A stretch of DNA of 64,000 nucleotides. Origin: JAVJRN01 sp040218415. GTDB lineage: Bacteria; Bacteroidota; Bacteroidia; Cytophagales; Cyclobacteriaceae. Below the pieces are notes generated by a model. It did not search any database. It worked only from the letters and a program-made list of their open reading frames with translations, and was not told the origin of the DNA. Positions 36,850-45,274 of the stretch are shown one piece after another. Each line of letters opens with the position of its first letter. The first letter of the stretch is position 1. The position numbers were made by a program, and so were the translations under genes. The stretch is from positions 62,001-126,000 of the forward strand of contig JAVJRN010000072.1 in NCBI GenBank assembly GCA_040218415.1, written 5' to 3'.

Positions 36850-37632
36850 TCAAGCCAATGTATTCCTGTTAGCAGGTACTTTGGCTTGGTCAAATGCTTC
36901 TTCATATTCTTCCCGAAGTGTACCGAATAGCCTATCCCAGATCAAAGTATATAAGCCATAGTTTCCATTAAACTTGTGATGGTGTAGGTTATGTGCCACG
37001 GAGGTATTTACCCATTTGCCAATCATTGTTTTATGAAATCCTTTTGGGTAAAGTTCAAACCCTAAATGACCGTACACATTGTATGCAATTTGAAATACAA
37101 AGAATATAATTATAACAACCTTGTGAGCAGGGATTGTAAAAGCGATGAGCGTCAAGATAAGGCCTTCCAGAATGGCCTCTAAAGGATGAAAAGCATAAGC
37201 TGTCCAAGGTGAGGGATTGGTGGACTGGTGATGTACTCTGTGGAATTTTTTGTAGAATTTAGGAATATGCATAAACCTATGAATGCCATAAAAGTACAGG
37301 TCGTGCAAGAAAAACATGAGAACCAGCGAAGCGAGATGATAACTCCATGATTTTGCATCTAGATCTTTTAACAATAGAGAATAAGGAGCAAGAATTGTAA
37401 ATGTCATCACTGCAATGACACTAAATATAAAAATAGTCAGCAGGGAGTAACCAAAATCCCGTGTATAGTCCTCATTTCTTGGGAATTTCGATTGTATCTT
37501 ATTTAAAAACGGTTTCTTTCTGAAGATTACGTAAAATATGAGGAAGAAAATACTTGCAAATAGGAGGTACCTTAAGCCGATATTTAAATATGCGTAGGGG
37601 ATTCTTTCTAACGCTTTTTGTAAGGCTTCCAT
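36850..37632 (-). CDS. Sterol desaturase/fatty acid hydroxylase family membrane protein
   Basis: A 260-residue integral membrane protein with four or so helices and the eight-histidine diiron signature: HDLYFYGIHRFMH, HRVHHQS, and the late HNLHHHKFNGNYG. Such enzymes hydroxylate or desaturate lipids using two irons and oxygen. The substrate here is not known; ring or fatty-chain lipids are both possible. The stop is 5 bases from the next gene upstream (SixA), suggesting a small operon, and it converges on hslU. Confidence 0.9.
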   Translation of the reverse strand: MEALQKALERIPYAYLNIGLRYLLFASIFFLIFYVIFRKKPFLNKIQSKFPRNEDYTRDFGYSLLTIFIFSVIAVMTFTILAPYSLLLKDLDAKSWSYHLASLVLMFFLHDLYFYGIHRFMHIPKFYKKFHRVHHQSTNPSPWTAYAFHPLEAILEGLILTLIAFTIPAHKVVIIIFFVFQIAYNVYGHLGFELYPKGFHKTMIGKWVNTSVAHNLHHHKFNGNYGLYTLIWDRLFGTLREEYEEAFDQAKVPANRNTLA

Positions 37633-37636
37633 CTTA

Positions 37637-38137
37637 TTAGTGGCGTAAAGTCATTTTTATAGATTTTGGCGTATGAAAAAATATTTGCTGAGCGCCCGCA
37701 TTTTCGATTTCTGACCAGTTGTCCATGTTAAACTCGATTCCCAAACAAGCACCTGTTGGTACATTGCTGATATAATCTTTCACAAAGCGATTGGCTAGTT
37801 CTGTGAGTCCGGGATTATGTCCAAAAATCGCCACACAATCTTCTTGCTGATTCTTTAAAATGGAGATTATTTGGGGGGCACTTGCATGATAAAGGTTTTT
37901 GTCTACTTGAATCTCGCTTTCAGGATAACCCCAATCGTCCGCAATGAAGAGTGCGGTATTCAACGCTCGACTCGCCGTACTCGAAATGATAATATCAGGA
38001 ATTGAGGTGTTGTGGCTCAAATATTTCCCCATGGTCATCACATCTTTTCTGCCTCTAAAGCCTAAGGGTCTGTCATGATCGTCCAAGTCGAAGCTCCATG
38101 AAGATTTGGCATGCCTGATGATATAAAGTGTTTTCAT
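37637..38137 (-). CDS. SixA-like phosphohistidine phosphatase (histidine phosphatase family)
   Basis: A 166-residue protein beginning with the catalytic RHAKSSW motif (His9 is the phospho-acceptor) and the SixA-like DDHDRPLGFRGRKD. The second catalytic histidine is in AIFGHNPGLTELANRF. In E. coli, SixA removes phosphate from histidine phosphotransfer domains. Targets here are unknown. It is followed after 4 bases by the sterol-desaturase-family gene. Confidence 0.88.
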   Translation of the reverse strand: MKTLYIIRHAKSSWSFDLDDHDRPLGFRGRKDVMTMGKYLSHNTSIPDIIISSTASRALNTALFIADDWGYPESEIQVDKNLYHASAPQIISILKNQQEDCVAIFGHNPGLTELANRFVKDYISNVPTGACLGIEFNMDNWSEIENAGAQQIFFHTPKSIKMTLRH

Positions 38138-38205
38138 TTTGAGGGGTTGAGTTGTGAATATGCAGCAAAGATAAGCTTGAAATTATTTCGACAGGTTTGT
38201 TGACA

Positions 38206-39216
38206 CTAATCAGGCAACCAAAAGTCAAACACAAGCTCATTCATACATTTGAAATGACCCTTAGGGCACTTGTTGTAGCCAATTTTTGAACAAGGACGAC
38301 ATTTTAACTTATTGTTTTCAAAAACGGTAAACTTGGTATTATATGGATACATGCCGAAGAGAGGTGTAGTGTTACCCCAAATCGTAAAAATATGCTTCCC
38401 AAATGCGGCAGCAATATGCATTAATCCAGTATCATGGCTGAAAACCCAGGTAGCATTTTTGAGAATACTTGCTGACTGATTCACATTGAATTTCCCGCAA
38501 CCGTTTAATATTGTCGCTTCTTTTCCTAAGTCTCGTAACCCTTGATCAAAGGAGGTGTTTTCGCTATTTTTCTTAAAAAATGCTGCTACTTCATTACCTG
38601 TGGAAACTTCCGCCTCACCGCCGAGAAGAATGATCGGTTTATTGATGCGATCACAAAGCTCGATAATCCTTTTGGTAGGGAGTTTTTTTGTGGTGTACTT
38701 ACCTCCAATCACGACTGCCGCATATCCATTTCGATGAGTTTCGGGCAACCAATTGTTTTCGACTTCATCTCGGTGTGGGATGTAATATTCCAACCCATCC
38801 TCATCTATTGATACACCTAGTGGCTTTACCGTTTCCATATAGCGTTCAACTACATGTTTATTCGCTAGACGATTTATTTTAAAATTGGTATAAAGCCATT
38901 TCTCAAAATTCAATTTGTTCACCGATCGGCTCTTTACCCCTAGTCGAACTTTGATATATTTTGTTCTAAGGTTATTATGTAGGTCTATGACATAGTCAAA
39001 ACCTTCCTTTTTTAACTGGTTAGTCAGACTATTGAGTGAGTCCGTTAATTGATGAACCTGAGTTACATTTGGGTTTTCTTCTAATAAAAAAGCATAATCT
39101 TTTTTCGTAGCGAAGTGTATTTCAACATTTTTAAGTTGTTGCTTCAAATTCCTTATCACGGGAGTAGTAAGGACAATATCCCCAATTGAGGAGAAACGTA
39201 AAATTAGGATTTTCAT
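38206..39216 (-). CDS. Glycosyltransferase family 9 (heptosyltransferase-like)
   Basis: A 336-residue cytoplasmic GT-B enzyme. The N-terminus ILRFSSIGDIVLTTPVIRNL and the C-terminal WVFSHDTGLMHIAAAFGKH plus TIWGNTTP are signature segments of ADP-heptose:LPS heptosyltransferases. The cysteine-rich tail CRPCSKIGYNKCPKGHFKCM resembles endings seen in other GT9 proteins. It probably adds a sugar to the LPS core or a related envelope glycan. The acceptor is not known, and no other LPS genes are adjacent. Confidence 0.92.
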   Translation of the reverse strand: MKILILRFSSIGDIVLTTPVIRNLKQQLKNVEIHFATKKDYAFLLEENPNVTQVHQLTDSLNSLTNQLKKEGFDYVIDLHNNLRTKYIKVRLGVKSRSVNKLNFEKWLYTNFKINRLANKHVVERYMETVKPLGVSIDEDGLEYYIPHRDEVENNWLPETHRNGYAAVVIGGKYTTKKLPTKRIIELCDRINKPIILLGGEAEVSTGNEVAAFFKKNSENTSFDQGLRDLGKEATILNGCGKFNVNQSASILKNATWVFSHDTGLMHIAAAFGKHIFTIWGNTTPLFGMYPYNTKFTVFENNKLKCRPCSKIGYNKCPKGHFKCMNELVFDFWLPD

Positions 39217-39744
39217 AAGGCTAAGGTTTTAATAGTTGTCCCAGAGAATAACCACTTGCTCTGGCACTTATTATTAAAGATACTTTTAGGAAACCAACCT
39301 TGTGGAAACCATTTAGTTTTATTAATCAAAGATTCCTTCAATACTATTTTTTGATTTGTGAAGGTTATTAGTCATCGCGATTTTTGCCTTTTAGGTAATA
39401 TGTGTTTTTTCATCATTGATGGTTTAAAAATCGAAACTACTTGCTGGACGTTTTTTTTGGCGGAGTAACATTTAGTGTTTCATCAGGTTTTAATAGGCTA
39501 GATGTTTTAATTGTATGGTTGGAAGATTCATCAGTTGACATGAAAGATGATTGATGATTAATGTGAATGTCATTGGTCACATTTAATCAGTCTAAAACGT
39601 TATTAGATAAAAAATTTAAATGAAATTTGTTGGCATAACTTATGCTTAATAACGACTGTTTATTCAACTTTCAAAAAACAATAATTTCATTTAATCATTG
39701 TCATTACTGAGTCTTCAAGAAACTCTTGCTCCGAGCGTCATATT
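39217..39744. other. Intergenic region, 528 bases
   Basis: No coding frame or RNA gene recognised. It is AT-rich and separates two divergent genes. The only notable motif is a candidate sigma-54-like site at 39631-39645. Confidence 0.6.
39631..39645 (+). promoter_or_regulatory. Candidate sigma-54 (-24/-12) promoter
   Basis: TGGCA and TGC with GG and GC exactly 12 bases apart, about 100 bases before the start at 39745. The -24 half fits TGGCAC except for its last base. It is a single motif match, so chance is possible. Confidence 0.25.
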
Positions 39745-41292
39745 ATGATGAGAATTTTGATTTACGTAGGCCTTTTATGTTCTGTTACTTTATCTTTTTC
39801 ACAAAAAAAGAAGAGACAGGATACGAGTAACTATATCGTACAGTCCAATCGGGTTGAATTTGATATGGGCTCTGAAGATTATGATTTTCATGTTATTGAG
39901 GGTCAGGAAAATGGAATGTTGGTAGCTGTGCAGACAAGTGATGCCTTGGCTGATGGCGAGCTTTGGGTATTTCATTATTTGGATACCGCATTGAATGTCG
40001 TTTGGTCCAAAAACTTCCCTGTACCTTATACAAGTACCTTTACTGGTTATGATTATTACTCCGGTAAATACTATCTGATGTTTAACATTTCAGAGTTTGG
40101 CAATGAAGAATTTCTTATTTATGAAATAGATGCCGAATCTGGTCTTTATTTAACCTTTGAGATCAGTACTGTTTTCCCAATAGTCCTAACGCACTTTGAA
40201 GTCATCAATCAATCTTTGATCCTTGGCGGGTATACCAATTCTCGACCGGTATTACTGACCTACAATTTGGTAGAGCGAACGCCAAAAGTAGTGCCTGGCT
40301 TTTACGAGAACAATAGCCTTTTGTTAGATCTTATCATTGATGATGAAGCTCAGATATTTACGGTGCTCACCACCGAGCGGCAAGACAACCGAAAGAATAG
40401 CGTAAGAGTTAAAACTTTCACTTCTTCAGGAGATCTAATACAGGAAAACAGAATAAATCCAGGAGAACGCAACAACCTTATCGATGGAACGGCGACCACT
40501 TTTTTGGGAGGGTTTCAATATGTAGCAGGAACATATTCTAAGAATGCCTCTCAATATAGCCGCGGATTATATCTGGCCAAGTTTATCAATGGCCGGCAGC
40601 AATTTGTCGAATTTCATAACTACGCCGATCTAGACAACTTTTTTGGTTTTATGGGCAAACGCCGGGAAAAAAGAATGAAAGAAAAGATAGAAAGAAAAAA
40701 GGAAAAGGGGCGGAAACTAAAGTTTAGTTACCGCTTGATGGTTCATGATATCATCAAGCGTGGCGATGAATTTGTAATGATTGCAGAAGCCTATTATCCA
40801 AGTTATAATAGCTATGCGGGATCTCCTTACGGTGGTATAGGCTCGGCACAAAATTTCACATCCGGTTTTACTGGTTATAGATACACCCATGCCATTGTAG
40901 TAGCGTTCGATAAAAATGGTGACATTAAATGGGATAATTCCTTTGAGATCGAGGATATCCTCACCTTTTCATTACAGAAGTTTGTACAAGTAAGTGTCTA
41001 CGATGATAAAATTGTTTTAATGTACATGGAGGGAAATACGATTAGATCCAAAGTGGTTGAAGAAAATGCCATTGTAGAAGGTAAAACCTTTAATCCTGTA
41101 AGATTGTCATACAATAGCGACGAGATCAAGAGTAAAAACCCTCAGGTAGAGGGATTGAAAAAATGGTATGGAAACACCTATTATGCCTTTGGTGAACAGC
41201 GAATTAAAAATGAATCTGGCTCAGTAATAAAGGTCTACCGAAAGATATTTTATATCAATAAGGTTACCTACGATTTAGAAAGTAAGCTGTAA
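39745..41292 (+). CDS. Secreted hypothetical protein
   Basis: A 515-residue protein with a clear signal peptide (ending LSFSQKKKRQD). The body is strand-rich with many aromatic residues (HYLDTALNVVWSKNFPVPYT; GDIKWDNSFEIEDILTF), which could be a propeller-like fold. Around residues 308-330 is a strongly basic stretch (KRREKRMKEKIERKKEKG). I do not recognise the family. It stands alone between the divergent glycosyltransferase and pyrR, with about 500 bases of upstream DNA. Confidence 0.75.
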   Translation: MMRILIYVGLLCSVTLSFSQKKKRQDTSNYIVQSNRVEFDMGSEDYDFHVIEGQENGMLVAVQTSDALADGELWVFHYLDTALNVVWSKNFPVPYTSTFTGYDYYSGKYYLMFNISEFGNEEFLIYEIDAESGLYLTFEISTVFPIVLTHFEVINQSLILGGYTNSRPVLLTYNLVERTPKVVPGFYENNSLLLDLIIDDEAQIFTVLTTERQDNRKNSVRVKTFTSSGDLIQENRINPGERNNLIDGTATTFLGGFQYVAGTYSKNASQYSRGLYLAKFINGRQQFVEFHNYADLDNFFGFMGKRREKRMKEKIERKKEKGRKLKFSYRLMVHDIIKRGDEFVMIAEAYYPSYNSYAGSPYGGIGSAQNFTSGFTGYRYTHAIVVAFDKNGDIKWDNSFEIEDILTFSLQKFVQVSVYDDKIVLMYMEGNTIRSKVVEENAIVEGKTFNPVRLSYNSDEIKSKNPQVEGLKKWYGNTYYAFGEQRIKNESGSVIKVYRKIFYINKVTYDLESKL

Positions 41293-41342
41293 CGATAAAA
41301 TATTTAGCATCAGGTTCATTATTCCATAAGCATCATAGCCAC

Positions 41343-41350
41343 TATATTTG
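41343..41350 (+). promoter_or_regulatory. -7 element (TATATTTG) of the pyrR-pyrB operon
   Basis: Perfect TAnnTTTG match ending 14 bases before the pyrR ATG. It would give a leader of about 10 bases, too short for PyrR-controlled attenuation ahead of pyrR. The -33 region is poor. Confidence 0.4.
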
Positions 41351-41364
41351 CCGGTAGTCCTATT

Positions 41365-41916
41365 ATGCAAAAACGACTTCTGCTTAGCGGCCAACATCTA
41401 CAGATCACAATCAACAGATTGTGCCAACATCTGATTGAAAATCACGGAGATTTTTCTGAAACGGTCATTTTGGGTTTACAGCCTCGTGGTATTTACCTCG
41501 CCGAAAGAATCAATAAACGCCTTCAAGAGGTGCTCGACAAAAAGCTTAATCTTGGGTACATCGATATTACGTTTCATAGAGATGATTTTAGAAGAAGAGA
41601 TGAGCCACTATCTCCTAATCAAACCAAAGTCCCTTTTATAATTGAAGATAAAAAAGTTATTCTGATTGATGATGTGCTCTTTACGGGACGCTCCGTTCGA
41701 GCAGCTTTGGATGCTATGACCATGTTTGGTCGCCCCAAGAAGGTGGAATTGTTGGTTTTAATTGACAGATTATACAGTAGGGATATTCCGGTAGAAGCGA
41801 ATTACGTAGGTCGGAGAGTCAATACTTTACGTTCTCAAAAAGTGTTGGTTGAACTATCGGAACAAGGCAAAGAAGACAATATCTGGTTAATCAATATCGA
41901 AGATGGACAAGCTTAA
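41365..41916 (+). CDS. pyrR: Pyrimidine operon regulator/uracil phosphoribosyltransferase PyrR
   Basis: A 183-residue PRTase-fold protein. The PRPP-binding loop VILIDDVLFTGRSVRAALDA and the DITFHRDDF segment are PyrR signatures. In Firmicutes, PyrR binds mRNA to attenuate pyr operons and has uracil phosphoribosyltransferase activity. The first gene of this operon lacks room for a leader attenuator, so here it may mainly act as the enzyme or at other sites. It overlaps pyrB by 14 bases. Confidence 0.94.
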   Translation: MQKRLLLSGQHLQITINRLCQHLIENHGDFSETVILGLQPRGIYLAERINKRLQEVLDKKLNLGYIDITFHRDDFRRRDEPLSPNQTKVPFIIEDKKVILIDDVLFTGRSVRAALDAMTMFGRPKKVELLVLIDRLYSRDIPVEANYVGRRVNTLRSQKVLVELSEQGKEDNIWLINIEDGQA

Positions 41917-42832
41917 ATCAAAACATGTGCTCGGAATAAAAGATCTTGAAAAAGAGGAAATCGAGTTGATTTTTGATTGGGCAAAAAATTTTAAAGACGT
42001 ATTGAACCGCCCAATAAAAAAGGTGCCATCCCTGCGCGATGTTACGGTGGCTAATGTCTTTTTTGAGAATAGCACAAGAACAAGGCTGTCATTTGAACTA
42101 GCGGAAAAAAGGTTATCAGCCGATGTAATCAATTTTTCATCTGCTTCGAGTTCTGTCAAAAAAGGAGAAACCTTGCTCGATACAGTGAATAATATTCTGG
42201 CAATGAAAGTGGATATGATTGTCATGCGACATTCAAGTCCCGGAGCGCCACATTTTTTATCTAAACATATAAAAGCCAATATCATCAATGCTGGTGACGG
42301 CACTCACGAGCACCCTACGCAGGCGCTATTGGATACTTTCTCCATTATGGATAAGCTTGGTACGGTTGCTGGGAAAAAAGTAGTGATTGTAGGAGACATT
42401 CTTCACAGCCGAGTGGCATTGAGCAATATTTTTGCCCTCCAAAAATTGGGTGCAGAAGTAATGGTTTGTGGTCCTGCCACGCTCTTGCCAAAACATATTA
42501 CTTCCTTAGGTGTGAAAGTGGAGTTGGACATCAGAAAAGCCTTGGCTTGGTGCGATGTGGCCAATGTTCTAAGAATTCAGCTGGAACGTCAGCAGATGAG
42601 GTATTTTCCTTCGCTGAGAGAGTACTCGGCACATTATGGCATCAACAAGGCATTGCTCAATTCTCTGGATAACGAAGTGCTTATTATGCATCCAGGACCG
42701 ATAAATAGAGGGATAGAGCTTTCTTCAGATGTTGCGGACTCTGATCAATCAATCATACTGCAACAGGTAGAAAACGGCGTGGCTATTAGAATGGCCGTGC
42801 TTTATTTATTGGCCGGACATAAGGCCAATTAA
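41903..42832 (+). CDS. pyrB: Aspartate carbamoyltransferase catalytic subunit
   Basis: A 309-residue enzyme catalysing the second step of pyrimidine synthesis: carbamoyl phosphate plus aspartate to carbamoyl-aspartate. Motifs are FENSTRTRLSFE (carbamoyl phosphate site), SSSVKKGETLLDT, GDGTHEHPTQALLD and HPGPINRGIEL. No regulatory subunit (pyrI) is adjacent, as expected for the PyrR-linked, unregulated type. Its start lies within the end of pyrR. Confidence 0.97.
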   Translation: MDKLKSKHVLGIKDLEKEEIELIFDWAKNFKDVLNRPIKKVPSLRDVTVANVFFENSTRTRLSFELAEKRLSADVINFSSASSSVKKGETLLDTVNNILAMKVDMIVMRHSSPGAPHFLSKHIKANIINAGDGTHEHPTQALLDTFSIMDKLGTVAGKKVVIVGDILHSRVALSNIFALQKLGAEVMVCGPATLLPKHITSLGVKVELDIRKALAWCDVANVLRIQLERQQMRYFPSLREYSAHYGINKALLNSLDNEVLIMHPGPINRGIELSSDVADSDQSIILQQVENGVAIRMAVLYLLAGHKAN

Positions 42833-42939
42833 TTTTGGCAATAGTAGTGGTTTCTCAAGAATTATGAGGAAAACTTTCAGCTCATCCTTTCTTTGATTAC
42901 CATAAAAGTGGAAATCACAATTAGGGAAGAATAAACCTG

Positions 42940-43683
42940 ATGCTACTTGATACAAAAAGTTACTTTTGCATCGTGCATTTTTTAATCTCTGGCTTTCGAT
43001 ATCTCTTTTGTATTATCTGGACTATCCTAATGATTAGCTTATCATTGGTTGTTCTGCTTTTCACCTTCAACCCGAAGACTTCTGTAGTCATGGCGCGTAC
43101 GATGTTTGCGCCTGGCATCTTATGGTTCTGTGGTGTGTCTTTGGAGGTGTCTGGTACAGAGAATTTGAGTAAGAAAGAATCTTATGTTTTTGTAGCAAAT
43201 CACTTGTCCTATGTAGATATTCCTGCATTATTTCGCGCTATTCCAAAGGGATTGCATTTTGTGGCCAAAAAGGAAATTAGACTTGTTCCTTTTATTGGGT
43301 GGTACATGATCGCTACAGGGATGATTTTTGTGGATCGCTCTAATAAGCAAAAGGCGGTAGCCAGTCTTGATAGAGCCGGGAAATTGATCAAAAAAGGGAA
43401 AGATGTTCTGATGTTTCCCGAGGGAACGAGGAGTAAAACAGGGGAGGTTGGTGTCTTTAAAAAAGGGCCTTTTATGCTGGCGGCTAAGGCGGATATTGCT
43501 GTTGTTCCAGTTGCCGTCGTAGGGACTGATCAGGTTTTATCTCCTAAAAGTTTCGTGATTAGACCACATAAAGTCAAGATTAAAATTGGGAAACCAAATA
43601 GAATTGTTGGATCAGATATGCGGTCTTTTGTGGAATTCAATAGAATGCAAACTATTCAACTTCAGAAAGAATTAGACACATGA
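42940..43683 (+). CDS. 1-acyl-sn-glycerol-3-phosphate acyltransferase (PlsC family)
   Basis: A 247-residue membrane-associated acyltransferase. A hydrophobic N-terminus (about 10-50) is followed by the HX4D catalytic motif NHLSYVD and the substrate-binding FPEGTRSKTG. It adds the second acyl chain in phosphatidic acid synthesis, or acts on a related lipid. It overlaps the downstream PhnA-domain gene by 4 bases. Confidence 0.92.
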   Translation: MLLDTKSYFCIVHFLISGFRYLFCIIWTILMISLSLVVLLFTFNPKTSVVMARTMFAPGILWFCGVSLEVSGTENLSKKESYVFVANHLSYVDIPALFRAIPKGLHFVAKKEIRLVPFIGWYMIATGMIFVDRSNKQKAVASLDRAGKLIKKGKDVLMFPEGTRSKTGEVGVFKKGPFMLAAKADIAVVPVAVVGTDQVLSPKSFVIRPHKVKIKIGKPNRIVGSDMRSFVEFNRMQTIQLQKELDT

Positions 43684-44252
43684 ATACTAGTGAAACATTA
43701 TTAGAAAGAGCAGATCATACTTGTGAACTATGCACAGCTTCATCGCCTTTGGTTATTTACAAGGTAGAAAATGCTACAGGCGAGGATGCAAATATTGTGG
43801 TTTGCCAAAATTGCTCTTCACAACTCCATGGAACTTCGCCTATTGAAGTAAATCATTGGAGATGTTTAAATGATAGCATGTGGAGTGAAGTTCCTGCAGT
43901 TCAGGTGGTTGCCTACAGAATGCTCTATAAACTTCGAGAGGAGGGCTGGCCACAGGATTTACTGGAATTAATGTATCTGCCTGAAGAGTTGATACCTTGG
44001 GCTAAAAGTGGGGTATCATTGACTGAGTCAACTACTCCTGAAGTAAAGCATTTGGACAGCAATGGGGTGCAATTACTCGCAGGAGATAGCGTAGTGCTTA
44101 TCAAAGATCTGAAAGTCAAAGGCGCAAGTTTTATTGCTAAGCGTGGTACGTCTGTCAGGAATATTTCCTTAGTGCATGATAACCCATCGCATATTGAAGG
44201 TAAAGTCAATGATCAACATATTGTGATTTTGACTCAGTATGTAAAGAAATAA
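43680..44252 (+). CDS. PhnA/YjdM domain protein
   Basis: A 190-residue protein. The N-terminal zinc-ribbon-like part has two Cys pairs (CELC near residue 16 and CQNC near 43), and the C-terminal domain begins DSNGVQLLAGDSVVLIKDL, the PhnA/YjdM core. Between them is a helical segment with WRCLNDSMWSEVPAVQVV. Despite the name, a role in phosphonate use is not supported for this family. It is translated with plsC (4-base overlap), which suggests co-expression but not a function. Confidence 0.88.
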   Translation: MNTSETLLERADHTCELCTASSPLVIYKVENATGEDANIVVCQNCSSQLHGTSPIEVNHWRCLNDSMWSEVPAVQVVAYRMLYKLREEGWPQDLLELMYLPEELIPWAKSGVSLTESTTPEVKHLDSNGVQLLAGDSVVLIKDLKVKGASFIAKRGTSVRNISLVHDNPSHIEGKVNDQHIVILTQYVKK

Positions 44253-44348
44253 TGGTTTGATAAATTCCCGACGGATTACCATTCTGTCGCTTGACCTGAT
44301 ATGCTTTTGAGCGTTATTGCCATTTCTAGGTCTTCGTGATAAAAATAC

Positions 44349-44909
44349 TCACCCTTTCAATTCCTGTTTTTCTAGAACAAGGTTCATCACCTCATCCATG
44401 AGTTCGAAGGCATAAGTTGCTGATTTAAGGATAGCTTCTTGTTCTGCCAGAAATTCAGGTTGATCAATGAAAGCTTGTCCCGCTTTCCAAGATTTTGCAC
44501 CGCTACTTTTGCAGTACTGATAAAACGTTAATGCGTCTTCAGGAATATTTTGGTTTAGGAGAAATTTCAAGATAAACATTCCGCCAAGCATTGAACCTTC
44601 CAGCACGTAGATCAAGCCTACAGGATGAAGTGACTCAGGAAGCTTTACTTCTGGAAAAGGTGTGTTAAGTACACTGAGTTGATGAAGATCATTTTCAATC
44701 AGTTTGGCCTTATTTTGATATTGATAGCCAATATTTTGTCTGGATAGATGTGCCTCTAAGACATCATGCCACACCAGCTGAACGGTCAATAGATTTTTGT
44801 AATCCATTACCGAAAAGTTTGAAGACATTAAATTGATCCTTTTAAAAGTTGATTCCGTCTTTTTGTGGATATCGGCAGTATTCACTTTTAAAAAATGAGA
44901 TAGCATCAT
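44349..44909 (-). CDS. bphO: Biliverdin-producing heme oxygenase
   Basis: A 186-residue helical protein of the heme oxygenase fold. His15 in TADIHKKTES is the likely proximal heme ligand, and VGLIYVLEGSMLGGMFILKF is the distal helix with its glycine-rich kink. It opens heme to biliverdin IX-alpha, iron and CO. The gene overlaps the response regulator by 4 bases and follows the bacteriophytochrome, so it supplies the chromophore for that photoreceptor. Confidence 0.92.
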   Translation of the reverse strand: MMLSHFLKVNTADIHKKTESTFKRINLMSSNFSVMDYKNLLTVQLVWHDVLEAHLSRQNIGYQYQNKAKLIENDLHQLSVLNTPFPEVKLPESLHPVGLIYVLEGSMLGGMFILKFLLNQNIPEDALTFYQYCKSSGAKSWKAGQAFIDQPEFLAEQEAILKSATYAFELMDEVMNLVLEKQELKG

Positions 44910-45274
44910 TTGTCAATGATTGATTTAATTTGAGCGGTTAGTCTTTCTAGTTCAATCGGTTTTTGGTGATAATCACAAAATTCATCAGGAATTTTTAATT
45001 CACTTTTTGAATAGGCAGTCATCAGTATGAAGTCTGTGGTCAGTTCAGGCTGAGAACTTTTAACCATTTTCACAAGATCTATCCCAGTATATTCGGGATC
45101 TTTGATATTGACATCAATCAATCCAGCGTCTGGTTTGTTTTCTTTAAAATATTGAAGAAAGTCCTTCGCATTATGCACAACATCAACCTCATAAAAATCA
45201 CCAAAATGTGCTTGGTACATGATACAGCTGATTCTATCGTCTTCGAGAATCAATAATTTTTTTTTAATTTCCAT
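44906..45274 (-). CDS. Single-domain response regulator of the phytochrome operon
   Basis: A 122-residue receiver domain: LILEDDRISCIMY (acidic pocket), phospho-accepting Asp in GLIDVNIKDPE, Thr/Ser in ILMTAYSKS, Lys in YHQKPIEL. It has no output domain, so it should act by protein contact. ATG 45274 fits the beta-1 strand; an upstream ATG at 45316 would add 14 residues that look like read-through of the kinase overlap. It overlaps the kinase stop by 11 bases and the heme oxygenase by 4. Confidence 0.92.
   Translation of the reverse strand: MEIKKKLLILEDDRISCIMYQAHFGDFYEVDVVHNAKDFLQYFKENKPDAGLIDVNIKDPEYTGIDLVKMVKSSQPELTTDFILMTAYSKSELKIPDEFCDYHQKPIELERLTAQIKSIIDK

Noticed and set aside
36851..36888. 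Terminator between hslU and the sterol-desaturase-family gene
   Set aside because: CAAGCCAA/TTGGCTTG pair well but no T run follows on either strand and it lies in coding sequence.
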